DNA of 64,000 bases from Uloborus plumipes. Its lineage: Eukaryota; Arthropoda; Arachnida; Araneae; Uloboridae. The notes below the pieces were generated by a model. That model ran no database searches. It had not been told where the DNA came from and was given only the letters and a program-made list of their open reading frames with translations. The first letter of the stretch is position 1, and each line of letters begins with the position of its first letter. This document shows positions 1-12,065 of this stretch, piece by piece. The stretch lies in assembly GCA_038373865.1 (NCBI GenBank), contig JAXGGA010002026.1, forward strand, positions 62,001-126,000, written 5' to 3'. The position numbers and the translations under genes were made by a program.

Positions 1-1264
1 GTTAGTTTGAAGGAAATCCGACTTTAAGTTCAGGGTCAACATTCAACTTAAACAAAAGATCTTTCAAACAAAAAAAGTTTATTCCATTCGGACGGTTCAC
101 TCAAAAGTTATTAGGTGGGGAAAGGTTGATTGAACGGTTCAATGTTGAACGAAAAAATGCTCAAATGGAAAATTTAAATACGGTAATGAAGTATCCTTGC
201 TGAGATCCTTCGAACAAAAAAAAAAAGTTTATTTAAATCGGACTGCTCACTCACAAGTTATTAGGGGTGACAGCTTGATTGGGCGGTTCAATGTTGAACG
301 AAAAATTGTTCTAATCGGAAATGTAAATACGGGAATGAAGTATCCTTGATAAGATCTTTCGAACAAAAAAAAGTTTCTTCAAATCGGATTGTTCACTCAA
401 AAGTTAGCATCGCGGGACAGGTTGCTTGAACGGTTCAATGTTGAACGAAAAATTGTTCAAATCGGAAATTTAAAAACGGGAAAGAAGTATTCTTGATAAG
501 ATCTTTCGAACAAAAAAAAGTTTATTCAATTCGGACGGTTCACTTAAAAGTTATTAGGTGGGGAAAGGTTGCTTGAAAGGTTCAATGTTGAACCAAAAAT
601 GTTCAAATTGAAAATTTAAATACGGTAATAAAGTATCCTTGACGAGATGCTTCGAACAAAAAAAAAGTTTGTTTAAATCGGACTGTTCATTCAAAAGTTA
701 TTAGGGGTGACAGCTTGTTTGAACGGTTCAATGTTGAACAAAAAATTGTTCAAATCGAAAATGTAGATACGGGAATGAAGTATCCTTGAAAAGATCTTTC
801 GAACAAAAAAAAGTTTGTTCAAATCGGACTGTTCACTCAAAAGTTAGCATCGCGGGACAGGTTGATTGAACGGTTCAAAGTTGAACGAAAAATTGTTCAA
901 ATCGAAAAATCAAATATGGGATTGAGCTGTACTCGCCGAGCTCTTTCCAACAAAAAAAAGTTTGTCCAAATCGGAATGTTCATTCAAAAGTTATTAGGGG
1001 GGGACAGACAGACAGACCGACAGACCGACAGACCGACCGACACACAAATTCCCCATCTCAATACCCTACTTTCAAATTTTTAATTTTTCGATATTCATTT
1101 TACCTTTTTATTTTTTTAACTTGGCGATATTTTTTGGACTTGGCGGTATTTTTTTTAACTTGGCGATATTTTTTGGACTTGGCGATATTTTTTAGATGCA
1201 TTAAGCTACTTTTAATACTTTTTTCGTCTTTCTTTTATTTTTAACGGGAAAGTAGGCTAAAAAG
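1..1264 (+). repeat. composite repeat, copy 0 (left end outside window)
   Basis: Six near-identical units of about 147 bp run from the window edge to about 1000. They are marked by the interrupted palindrome GGTTCAATGTTGAAC near 136, 285, 432, 579, 725 and 872. A (GACA)n/(GACC)n tract at about 1004-1042 follows. After it comes a T-rich tail with four copies of the phrase CTTGGCGRTATTTTTT, closing with GGGAAAGTAGGCTAAAAAG at 1264. The same order recurs at 2274-3857, 4905-6537 and 10295-12058. The short open frames in it come from the repeat units and are not convincing genes. Confidence 0.85.
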
Positions 1265-1692
1265 CACGCTAACGTTTCAGAGAAATCTGTTTCAGTGTTT
1301 GTTGTAAAAGTGTTAGAGTATATTTTGATAACAATTCGAGAGAAAAAAAAAAGAAGCTTTATATCACGGATAGCAAACAGAATTTTATCTAAATGTCAAA
1401 ATCAAAATAAACTGAAACGCAGTTGATTTGATAACAATTCAAATAAACTCTGTGTCATTGATGTTAAATAGAAGTTTATCAAGATGTCAAAATCAAACTA
1501 AATTGAAACGCAATTTGTTTTCTTTCATATACCAATAGCTGAGGTTTTTATAGCTAGTATTTTTATGTACAATATATATGTTTAGCTCGAATTTCAGTTT
1601 TATTCAGTTTTTACCATTGCTCCATAGATATCCAACAAAGAGAAATATGCAATGGTTAAAACATATAAAGTGTAGATTCATGTGTTAATTGC
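1265..1692. other. AT-rich sequence without a recognisable gene
   Basis: There is no open frame or repeat of note apart from an internal near-duplication: 'GTCAAAATCAAA..AAACTGAAACGCA' occurs at about 1395-1425 and again at about 1483-1512. Confidence 0.5.
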
Positions 1693-2112
1693 ATACTAGC
1701 TGCCAGGGCAGCTAGATTAGCTTCCTGCGGCATGTTGATGCATAATGTCCCCCCGCCACCCAATTTTTACCTCATTCTGATGTGATATTATTTGATATAA
1801 TTCAATTTTCATAAGATTTTGAGACAGACTACGTACGTGGCCCACTAATGCCCAAGCAGCTAGCTGCTTGACCCGGCGTTGCACGGGCGCTTCGCGCCTT
1901 TAAAGTAGTAAAGAATGTTTCAAAATAATACTCGCCGCCAAGGCGACTCGCTGACAGACGCTTCATGTTTTCACTTTTTTCCTGCATCAAAAAAATCATT
2001 CGAATTATTGAGATGCTTCGTGCCTTCAAAATGGTGAGGAAAGTTACAGCAAGTTCTGCTCGCTCAAGAGAAAGAAGCAAACATATGTACTCAGTTTTTA
2101 ATATAAGTAGAT
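1693..2112 (+). repeat. interspersed repeat with GCTGCC/GGCAGC hairpin head, copy 1
   Basis: It starts with CTAGCTGCCAGGGCAGCTAG, a 9-bp-arm hairpin. It continues through GACCCGGCGTTGCACGGGCG and ends near ACTCAGTTTTTAATATAAGT. Two further copies are at 32183-32968 and 36193-36863 in the same orientation. Element class is not resolved. The microsatellite-like end in copy 3 would suit a truncated non-LTR retroelement or SINE. Confidence 0.7.
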
Positions 2113-2273
2113 GGAAATGATTCTGAAGTGATGACATGCATCGTTTCTCAACAAATGTGAAGAAGCTGAACATAATGAAGATAAAGTGTGTGAAATATTT
2201 AAAGATTGTTTTATAATTACCAGGGGTGCCAGCAGGGGGGGGATTATGGCGCAAGTTGCGCCATCAAAAAAAA

Positions 2274-3857
2274 ACAAGAAGTTATGTCAAGAACTAAACG
2301 AGCCTACTTTCCCGTACATCGATATCGGCATTCTAGCATCTGATAAATATTCTATTAATTATCTGAAACTGAAAATTATGTCAAACATACCTTTATAGCA
2401 CTTAAAGCTGATTTCTAAAAGCAAAATATACCCCTCTCATCAGATGAAATAGACACGTAAAAAGTAAATAAACGAGTAAATAAAGTTTTGTCGCACCATT
2501 TAAAGAATGTAACTGTCATAGTTCTTCCGTAGAAAAATTCCACAATCGTTTTCAAAAGAAAAAGAAATAAATAAAAGAACAAAGAACATCAAAACACATT
2601 TTATCAAAGAAAGAAAAAAAATCGTTCGTTAATAAAATGTCTCGAATTTCATTTTTAATCCGTTGCCAGTTAATAAATATAAATAAAGAATAAAATGCTC
2701 TCTGTGAATGAACAATTTTTGTTAACAAAAAAATCGTCTGCCAAAAAAACAATAATAATAATAATAAATTAAGCAAAACAATTAAATAAATAAACAAAAA
2801 ATCTTCTGCCCAGTCAGTCATTTTTTCTGAGCCTGCATTTCCGCCGTGTTTGCGGAGTCAGAGTCGGAATCAGAGTCCTCACAGAAGACTATTCAGAAAA
2901 GTACTTTACAATACATTATTTATCAAAACCATTTTCTTACAAAGTTAGTTTGAAGGAAATCTGCCTTTAAGTTCAGAATCAACATTCAACTTAAAATCCC
3001 CGTAGAGGCTAATGTTAAATTTTTTTCTGAACGGTTCATCATTGAACGAAAAATGGTTCAAATCAAAAAGCGAAATATGGGAATGTATGGAAAGCCTCTC
3101 CGAGATCTTTCAAACAAAAAAATGGTTATTCCATTCGCACGGTTCACTTAAAAGTTATTAGGTGGAGAAAGGTTGCTTGAACGGTATAATGTTGAACCAA
3201 AAATGTTCAAATTGAAAATTTAAATACGGTAATGAAGTATCCTTGCCGACATGCTTCGAACAAAAAAAAGTTTGTTTAAATCGGACTGTTCATTCAAAAG
3301 TTATTAGGGGTGACAGCTTGTTTGAACGGTTCAATGTTGAACGAAACATTGTTCAAATCGAAAATGTAGATACGGGAATGAAGTGTCTTTGATAAGATCT
3401 TTCGAACAAAAAAAAAAAATTGTTCAAATTGGACTGTTCATTCAAAAGTTAGCATCGCGGGACAGGTTGTTTGAACGGTTCAAAGTTGAACCAAAAATTG
3501 TTCAAATCGAAAAATCAAATATGGAAATGAGCTGTACTCGCCGAGATCTTTCCAACAAAAAAAAGTTTGTCAAAATCGGAATGTTCATTCAAAAGTTATT
3601 AGGGGGGGGGGGGACAGACAGACAGACCGACAGACCGACCGACCGACCGACACACAAATTCCCCATCTCAATACCCTACTTTCAAATTTTTAATTTTTCG
3701 ATATTCATTTTACCTTTTTATTTTTTTAACTTGGCGATATTTTTTTTTGACTTGGCGATATTTTTTGGATTTGGCGATATTTTTTTAGATACATTAAGCT
3801 ACTTTTCATACTTTTTTCGTCTTTCTTTTATTTTTAATGGAAAAGTTGGCTAAAAAG
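2274..3857 (+). repeat. composite repeat, copy I (inside the hAT-like element)
   Basis: It begins ACAAGAAGTTATGTCAAGAA and has a ~700-bp 5' block containing AGCCTACTTTCCCGT. This is followed by ~147-bp units, the (GACA)n/(GACC)n tract at about 3612-3655 and the CTTGGCGATA tail. AGCCTACTTTCCCGT is mirrored at the far end of copies 0 and III as ACGGGAAAGTAGGCT, so the unit may be a transposon with 15-bp subterminal inverted repeats. In this copy the far repeat is mutated. Confidence 0.75.
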
Positions 3858-4282
3858 GGGGGGGGGTGGATTTTTAAACTTAATTTATTTATTTATTTTT
3901 TTATTTAAATTATTTATTAATTTATTTTTTTAATTTAAATTATTCACTGATTTTTTTAATGAAAATTATTCATTATTTTTTAATTTAAATTATTTCTTTA
4001 TTACTTTATTATTATTTATTATTTATTTTGTATGTGTGTGTGTGTTTGGAATGTCTGGAAAAAAAGAGAAAAAAGCGATTCTATCCTGCGCATAATTAGT
4101 ACTTCTAAAAAATAAATAATAAATAAAAAAATAATAATTATAATTAAAAAAATAAATAAATACTATTAAAAAAATAAATAAATAACATTAAAAAAAATAA
4201 ATAAAAAAGGGGGCAAAATTAAAAAATAAAAAGCACAAGATTGTTGTGAAAATTTTTAGGGGTGAATATGCGCCATTGAACT
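3858..4282. repeat. AT-rich low-complexity tail duplicated at 6538-6966
   Basis: A G-run is followed by (TTTA)n- and (AAAT)n-like sequence with a short (GT)n at about 4032-4044. The block ends at TGCGCCATTGAACTT. It is nearly identical to 6538-6966, so copies I and II were recently duplicated together or homogenised. Confidence 0.75.
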
Positions 4283-4311
4283 TGGGAGGGATGGGCACCC
4301 CTGATAATTAC

Positions 4312-4904
4312 AGTATAACACCTTTTACACTCAACGGAAACCCCCTAAAAATACTACTGACAGGATTCTTGCTAATTCTCATGAAAATAACCCTCTAAAT
4401 CAGAATATGGCCACCGTTTCCCACCACTTTTTCAAAAAAGCACACTCCTTCCCCCTTCCCATTGTTTTGTAGTTTTCGACAGTGTTATTCCCATTACTTT
4501 TATTTGGAGGGGCAGGGAGCATTAGATTATCCATTAACATTCTTCTGGGATTCTATAAAGGGGCGATGTTCAAAAGTATGAATATTTGGAGCAAGTTGGG
4601 AGACTCACGTTATTATTCCTCCCTAAAATATTTTTTAAATAATCAAAAATGATTTATTTTCTTGGTTTTTTATCCTTATTAATTCATTTATTTTTTGGTA
4701 TAAAACCAGAGTACCAGCTTCCCTCTTTTGAGCCCCATGTCGGAAAAAATTTGCGCTGTAAAAATAATCAAAATTTTAAAAAATCTTAAAAGCATCGAAT
4801 GTACCAGAAGAGTCGCATCGCAGATCTTGATTAAAAGAAACCTTCCCCACTACTATCTAAGTTATTTTTTATTCAAGTTAAATTCGCAAATATAACTATA
4901 ATTA
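4312..4904. other. unannotated spacer between composite repeats
   Basis: This is AT-rich sequence with no long open frame, no splice-bounded exon and no repeat that I could recognise. Confidence 0.4.
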
Positions 4905-6966
4905 ACAAGAAGTTCTGTCAAGAACTAAACGAGCCTACTTTCCCGTACATCGACATCGGCTTTCTCGCATCTGATCATTATTCTCTTGATTATCTGAGAC
5001 TGAAAATTATGTCAAACATACCTTTTTAGCACTTAGAGCTGATTTCGAAAAGCAAAATATACCCCTCTCATCAGATGAAATAGACACGTAAAAAGTAATT
5101 AACGAATAAATAAAGTTTTGTCGCGCCAGAGTGTAACTGTTACAGTTCCTCCGTAGAAAAAATCCTCCATCGTTTTCAAAAAAAAAAAAAAAAATAAAAT
5201 AATAATAATAAAATAAATCAATAAAAAAATAAAAGTACAAAGAGCGTCAAAACACATTTTATCAAAGAAAGAAAAAAAAAAGAAAAAAAAAAAACTCGTC
5301 CGTTAATAAAATGTCTCGAATTTCACTTTTAATCCGTTGCCAGTTGTTAATTATAAATAAAGAATAAAATGTTCTCGTGAATAAAAAATTTTTGTTACAA
5401 AAAAAATCGTCTGCAAAAAAAAATAATAATAATAATAATGATAAATAAAATAAAACAAATGAAAAAATAAACAAAAAATCGTCTGCACGTTCAGTCATTT
5501 TTTTTTTCTGAGCCTGCATTTCCGCCATGTTCGCGGAGTCGGAGTTGGAATCAGAGTCTTCACAGAAGATTACTCAGAAAAGTACTTTACAAACATTATT
5601 TATCAAAACCATTTTCTTACAAAGGTAGTTTGAAGGAAATCCGACTTTAAGTTCAGGATCAACATTCAACTTAAAATCCCCGTAGAGGCTAATGTTAATT
5701 TTTTTTCTGAACGGTTCAATATTGAACGAAAAATGGTTCAAATCAAAAAGCGAAGTATGGGAATGTATGGGAAAGCCTCTCCGAGATCTTTCAAACAAAA
5801 AAAAGGTTATTCCATTCGCACGGTTCACTCAAAAGTTATTAGGTGGGGAAAGGTTGCTTGAACGGTTCAATGTTGAACCAAAAATGTTCAAATTAAAAAT
5901 TTAAATACGGTAATAAAGTATCCTTGCCGACATGCTTCGAACAAAAAAAAGTTTGTTTAAATCGGACTGTTCATTCAAAAGTTATTAGGGGTGACAGCTT
6001 GTTTGAACGGTTCAATGTTGAACGAAACATTGTTCAAATCGAAAATGTAGATACGGGAATGAAGTGTCTTTGATAAGATCTTTCGAACAAAAAAAAAAAT
6101 TGTTCAAATTGGACTGTTCATTCAAAAGTTAGCATCGCGGGACAGGTTGTTTGAACGGTTCAAAGTTGAACCAAAAATTGTTCAAATCGAAAAATCAAAT
6201 ATGGGAATGAGCTGTACTCGCCGAGATCTTTCCAACAAAAAAAAGTTTGTCAAAATCGGAATGTTCATTCAAAAGTTATTAGGGGGGGACAGACAGACAG
6301 ACCGACAGACCGACCGACCGACCGACACACAAATTCCCCATCTCAATACCCTACTTTCAAATTTTTAATTTTTCGATATTCATTTTACCTTTTTATTTTT
6401 TTAACTTGGCGATATTTTTTTTTTTTTTGACTTGGCGATATTTTTTGGATTTGGCGATATTTTTTTAGATACATTAAGCAACTTTTCATACTTTTTTCGT
6501 CTTTCTTTTATTTTTAATGGAAAAGTTGGCTAAAAAGGGGGGGGGGGTGGATTTTTAAAACTAATTTATTTATTTATTTTTTTATTTAAATTATTTATTA
6601 ATTTATTTTTTTAATTTAAATTATTCACTGATTTTTTTAATGAAAATTATTCATTATTTTTTAATTTAAATTATTTCTTTATTACTTTATTATTATTTAT
6701 TATTTATTTTGTATGTGTGTGTGTGTTTGGAATGTCTGGAAAAAAAAAGAGAAAAAAGCGATTCTATCCTGCGCATAATTAGTACTTCTAAAAAATAAAT
6801 AATAAATAAAAAAATAATAATTATAATTAAAAAAATAAATAAATACTATTAAAAAAATAAATAAATAACATTAAAAAAAATAAATAAAAAAGGGGGCAAA
6901 ATTAAAAAATAAAAAGCACAAGAGGGTTGTGAAAATTTTTAGGGGTGAATATGCGCCATTGAACTT
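4905..6966 (+). repeat. composite repeat, copy II with duplicated tail
   Basis: The start phrase ACAAGAAGTTCTGTCAAGAA is the same as in copy III. The 147-bp units, the GACA/GACC tract (about 6288-6330) and the tail match copy I almost base for base. The match to copy I stops at 6966 after GAACTT, exactly where the next element (6967) begins. The hAT terminus seen in copy I is absent on both sides, so this copy moved or was truncated differently. Confidence 0.75.
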
Positions 6967-8884
6967 CCCTAATAGCACAATGTGTCACGGATAAGTCACA
7001 GTGACGTCACTGCGAGTCACAAGCGTCACAGTCACACCGTGACTCAATTGTGACGAAGCACAAAAGTCACATTGTGACTCGTTTGCGACATTTGCGTGTG
7101 ACTTCACTACAACGTCGCTGTGACAGCTGAATTGTGACCGGTCACAATGTAATGTTGTGGAGACGTCACATTGTGACCTTAATGTGAATTTTCATTAAAA
7201 TATTTTTTTACCGATTGAAGACCGAATTAATAATTTTACGTTACAAAATCAGTCAAAAAAAATTTTTTAAGAGCCTCAATCACTTTCTAACAGACAGCAG
7301 TAACAAAAGCGACCAAGTGACAACCACTTGCGAATGTCAATCCGTGATGACGTCAAAATTGCAGTGACGGCCCTTACAACGTCAATGCAATTTTGGACAA
7401 TTTGTGACTATTCCGTGACAACATGACACAGTCACGGAAACCGTTGTCGTGTAATTGTGTATTTGATGCGACGTTTTGATTGTGATGCGATCAGTTTGTA
7501 TCGGTTATGCGGCTTCTCATCATTGTCACTATCAAATTTCTTTACTTACTTGTGACACGTCGCTGTAAAGCCCTGTAGTGATTTACAGCAGATGCGAAAA
7601 CGGGTATGATTATGAATAGCACAGTGACAAAAATAAGCCGCTTTTGTGACTCGGGTACGTCACAAGTAAAGTCCCAAAGAGGTGGCTGCAACTTACGAAT
7701 GAAAATTTCGCTGCGACATCACAAGTGCGATGTTGCAGTGACGACGCCTGGTAGCACAAAGGCAGTCGATGTCACTTAGTGCTGGTTTTGCGCCTTATTT
7801 GTGACTTTTAAATGAAATTCTTCAAAGCATTATTGCGATTTAAAAAAGTTGCAACAAACGGGGATGTGACTACGAATTGCACAGTGACCAAAATAAGACG
7901 CTTTTGTGATACCTCACAAGCGAAGTCGCAAAGATGTGGCAGCAACTTACGAGTGTCAGCTCGCGGAGAAGTCACAAGGCGGAGAAGTCCTCAGGTGCCG
8001 TCACTGTGAAGTCGCACTGTGACGCTGTCGCGACTTCACGCGTACGTCACTGACTGGTCGCATCGGTCGCTGTGACTGTGATGTGAGGTCGCTAAACCGT
8101 CACTGGGAGACCTAGGTTGCAATTGGGTCGTCGGGCGTTGTCACTGTAAAGTCGCATTGTAAAGTCGCCGTTGCTGACATTCGTAAGTAACTTGGTTGCG
8201 ACTTCACTTGTGACGCATGCGAGGGTCACAAAAGCATTGCAGTAGCAACGCCTGAAGACGCAAGTGGGACTTTTCTCTGACGTCGGGGTAAAGTCGCATT
8301 GTGACTTAAAACTGTCACATCGACGTGGATGTGACTCACTTTGTGACCACAATGTGACCTTCAGCAGCTCTTTACTTTTTGAGTTTCCTCTTGTAACTCT
8401 CGTCTAGTATAGTGGTTAGAATTCTTGGCTTGCATCCAGACGACCCGGGTTCGATTCCAGGCGTGGGACAATGGGTTTCGTAGCGTAACGGTTGGCGGAA
8501 AATATGTTGATTCAATCCAGGTTCTTATATCAGTGATTTCTGATGTCAGTAAAAGACTCTTTTACTTTTTCAAAATTAAAAAAAATATTTTATGACGGGT
8601 CGTCGGGCGCCGTCACTGTGAAGTCGCATTGTGACGCCGCCGCAACTTCACACACATGTCACTGACTGGTCACATCGGTCGCTGTGACTGCGATGTGAGG
8701 TCGCCAAACCGTCACTAGGTGACCTCGGTTGCAATTGGGTCGTCATGCGCCGTCACTGTAAAGTCGCATTGTGACGTCACCGCGGTTGGACATTCGTAAG
8801 TCGCGGTGACTCGGTTGCGACTACGCTTGTGACGCGCGTCACTGGTCGCAAAAGCGTCACATTTTGGTTACTGTGCTATCAGGG
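6967..8884. mobile_element. GTGAC/GTCAC-rich DNA element with 13-bp terminal inverted repeats
   Basis: The left end CCCTAATAGCACA (6967-6979) is mirrored by TGTGCTATCAGGG (8872-8884), differing at one base. Between them the sequence is packed with GTGAC and GTCAC in both orientations, so single strands could fold extensively. GC and CpG content are clearly above the surroundings. It has no transposase frame. No target-site duplication is clear and the superfamily is unassigned. A tRNA-like segment lies inside at about 8398-8470. Confidence 0.65.
8398..8470 (+). tRNA. tRNA-like sequence (pseudogene or SINE head)
   Basis: It has an A-box-like TAGTATAGTGGTTAGAATT and a B-box GGGTTCGATTCC at the expected spacing. 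The putative anticodon stem-loop TTGG-CTTGCAT-CCAG would place TGC in the anticodon position. The acceptor stem pairs only with many G-U pairs, so a working tRNA is doubtful. CTCTTTACTTTTT (8368-8380) and CTCTTTTACTTTTT (about 8546-8559) flank the segment and could be an old target duplication of a SINE. Confidence 0.45.
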
Positions 8885-10294
8885 AAGATTTGTAACTCTG
8901 GTCCTCGGCAGAGTAGGTGAATCAGATGGTGGTGCCCGTGTACTACACGCACGTACTTATCTCAAAATTATCTCTCTCTCCCTTTTCGAGCAATCACAAA
9001 TTGCTATATGCTAGGCGGCTGGTGCAGTAAAAAAGTAGGGGTCAAAAGAAACGTATGTGTGGGGGGGGGAGGCAGCACCTCTGAAGCCTGTTTTCTTTTT
9101 AGAATTTTGTTATATTATTGGATTTTAACACTAATGATAAATGACCTCTTAAAAAATTGTGATATATGGCGTCAAAAATTAAGATGGATGGAAACCGTAG
9201 ACATCCGCCTTCCGATTCTAAGTTCTATTCTTATGAAATTCCCTGAAAAAAGTCCATATTTTGGAGCTAGCAGTTTTTACTTTTGTAAAATAATTCAGCA
9301 CACTGGTAAAAAATAATTTCGATTGATCATTAGTTTTTTTACTCTGAAAAAGTTAGGGGGCAGACGCCCCCCCCCCTTTCCCCACATCACGAGCTGTCTA
9401 TGGCTATATGTTTTGTTTTGGACCTCAAACACCGTAGCTCTTCATTCAGATTGACAGTCTGTCAACTTCTCGCATGGTGATGCAGCGAGACTGAGTTTGA
9501 ACCAGGCCCGCTGCTCTACCATGCAGGACATAAGCGAAGGAACACACACACACACGACCGCCTATGCACCCAATCACACACCTACCTCAATTCGTCATTG
9601 AGAAAAACATAATTTGAATTTGCTACGTCAAAACTCAAATTAATTTTTGCTTATGTGTCTTTCTTTCTTTCTTTATTTATTTTTTTTTAATTTAGGGTTT
9701 AAGGAAAACTTACGTATATTTGAAGCCATCAATGTGAGGGAAAAAATCCAGACTATAAACGAGCTTGGGTCACTGTACAGCTGCTTGACCTGAAACCGAT
9801 CACTTCGTGAAAGTGACGGTAAGATGTGGCCTGGTGGCTGTATGTTGAATATCACTGCAATAAACCTGTTTGAAATGAACATCTTTCAACTGATATTTGT
9901 GCTTAAAATGAATGCTTTGTTAGTTGGAGCAATTATAAGTGAGTCAAACCTAACCTGGCATATTGCCTATCACCTAACCACCACATTACGACTCTGTCAG
10001 GTTAGGTTTATCCAGTGATAGAAACTACGTAGCTTAAAAACGAACCAATAGGTTAAAAGAGGAAGAATGATGTCACGTTTAGTAAGGCGTGCTCCATTGC
10101 CTGTGTATACATATATTTCGGTCCTAACCGAGCTAAAAATTAAAACTCTTAAAATGAATTCTTTAAAATAATAGGCAATGAAACAAAAACGTTCTTAAAA
10201 ATAGTTTTCTTCTGATTAAAGAAACGTAAAAGAAAAAAAAAGAGAACAACCGAAAATATAAATAGAAAGCTTGAAAATTGGATTTTCAAGTTAA
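8885..10294. other. mixed spacer with a SINE-like relic and a short (CA)n
   Basis: No gene is convincing. On the minus strand about 9440-9530 contains TGGTAGAGCAGCGG and, downstream, TGGTTCAAACTC, which resemble A and B boxes of a tRNA-derived SINE. A (CA)n run lies at about 9541-9555 and a (TTTC)n run at about 9659-9675. G- and C-runs at about 9061-9070 and 9367-9377 may be subterminal parts of a decayed DNA element. Confidence 0.4.
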
Positions 10295-12058
10295 ACAAGA
10301 AGTTCTGTCAAGAACTAAACGAGCCTACTTTCCCGTACATCGACATCGGCATTCTCGCATCTAATCATTATTCTCTTGATTATCTGAAACTGAAAATTAT
10401 GTCAAACATACCTTTTTAGCACATAGAGCTGATTCCGAAAAGCAAAATATACCCCTCTCATCAGATAAAATAGACACATCAGATAAAAAAGCTTTGTCGC
10501 GCCTTTTAAAGAGTGCAACTGTTACAGTTCCTCCGTAGAAAAAATCCTCCATTGTTTTCGAATAATAATAATAATAATAATGATAAAATAAATAAATAAA
10601 TAAATAAAAGTACAAAGAGCATCAAAACGTATTTTATCAACGAAAGAAAAAAAAAAGAAAAAAAAAAAAAAACTCGTCCGTTAATAATATGTCTCGAATT
10701 TCACTTTTAATCGGTTGCCAGTTGTTAAATATAAATAAAGAATAAAATGTTCTCGTGAATGAAAAATTTTTGTTACAAAAAAAATCGTCTGCCAAAAAAA
10801 AAAACAATAATAAATAAAATAAAACAAATGAATAAATAAACAAAAAATCGTCTGCACGTTCAGTCATTTTTTTTCTGAGCCTGCATTTCCGCCACGTTTG
10901 CTGAGTCGGAGTCGGAATCAAAGTCCTCACAGAAGATTACTCAGAAAAGTACTTTATAAACACTATTTATCAAAACCATTTTCTTACAAAGTTAGTTTGA
11001 AGGAAATCCGACTTTAAGTTCAGAATCAACATTCAACTTAAATTCCCCATAGACGCTAATGTTAATTTTTTTTCTGAACGGTTCAATATTGAACGAAAAA
11101 TTGTTCAAATCAAAAAGCGAAATATGGAAATGTATGGGAAAGCCTCTCCGAGATCTTTCAAACAAAAAAAAGTTTATTCCATTCAGACTGTTCACTCAAA
11201 AGTTATTAGGTGGGGAAAGGTTGCTTGAACGGTTCAATGTTGAACGAAAAAATGCTCAAATGGAAAATTAAAATAGGGCAATGAAGTATCCTTGCTGAGA
11301 TCCTTCGAACAAAAAAAAGTTTGTTCAAATCAGATTGTTCACTCAAAAGTTAGCATCGCGGTACAGGTTGTTTGAACGGTTCAAAGTTGAACCAAAAACT
11401 GTTCAAATCGAAAAATCAAATATGGGAATGAGCTGTACTCGCCGAGATCTTTCGAACAAAAAAAAGTTTGTTCAAATCGGACTGTTCACTCAAAAGTTAG
11501 CATCGCGGGACCGGTTGTTTGAACGGTTCAATGTTGAATGAAAAATTGTTCAAATCGAAAATGTAGATACGGGAATGAAGTATCCTTGAAAAGATCTTTC
11601 GAACAAAAAAAAGTTTGTTCAAATCGGATTGTTCACTCAAAAGTTAGCATCGCGGGACAGGTTGTTTGAACGGTTCAAAGTTGAACCAAAAATTGTTCAA
11701 ATCGAAAAATCAAATATGGCAATGAGCTGTGCTCGCCGAGATCTTTCCAACAAAAAAAAGTTTGTCCAAATCGGAATATTCATTCAAAAGTTATTAGGGG
11801 GGACAGACAGACCGACCGACAGACCGACCGACCGACACACAAATTCCCCATCTCAATACCCTACTTTCAAATTTTTAATTTTTCGATATTCAATTTACCT
11901 TTTTATTTTTTTAACTTGGCGATATTTTTTGGACTTGGCGATATTTTTTTTACTTGGCGATATTTTTTGGACTTGGCGATATTTTTTAGATGCATTAAGC
12001 TACTTTTAATACTTTTTTCGTCTTTCTTTTGTTTTTAACGGGAAAGTAGGCTAAAAAG
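10295..12058 (+). repeat. composite repeat, copy III
   Basis: It runs from ACAAGAAGTTCTGTC to GGGAAAGTAGGCTAAAAAG. The palindromic marker recurs near 11085, 11230, 11379, 11525 and 11672, again at about 147-bp steps. The GACA/GACC tract is at about 11803-11836, and the tail has four CTTGGCGATA phrases. Inverted AGCCTACTTTCCCGT lies near both ends. It lacks the hAT termini of copy I and the G-run tail of copies I and II. Confidence 0.8.
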
Positions 12059-12065
12059 ACAGAAC

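Larger units (their letters stand above)
2221..4303. mobile_element. hAT-like non-autonomous DNA transposon carrying the composite repeat
   Basis: The left end reads CAGGGGTGCC. The right end is its inverse, GGCACCCCTG, ending at 4303. The eight bases ATAATTAC occur directly outside both ends (2213-2220 and 4304-4311), a perfect 8-bp target duplication as made by hAT transposases. CAGGG-type termini also fit hAT. No transposase frame is inside, so it depends on an autonomous relative. Both subterminal regions carry ATGGCGCA. The interior is the composite repeat (2274-3857) followed by an AT-rich low-complexity tail. Confidence 0.85.

Noticed and set aside
862..1083. Short frames within the composite repeats (also near 3383, 5692, 6147, 11059, 11335, 11629), sharing residues such as SNKKKFVQIG
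   Set aside because: They repeat because the underlying 147-bp unit repeats. They change frame between units, have no start context and no family features.
8398..8470. A functional tRNA-Ala (TGC)
   Set aside because: A and B boxes are good but the acceptor stem depends on several G-U pairs and the T stem has a mismatch, so I call it tRNA-like only.
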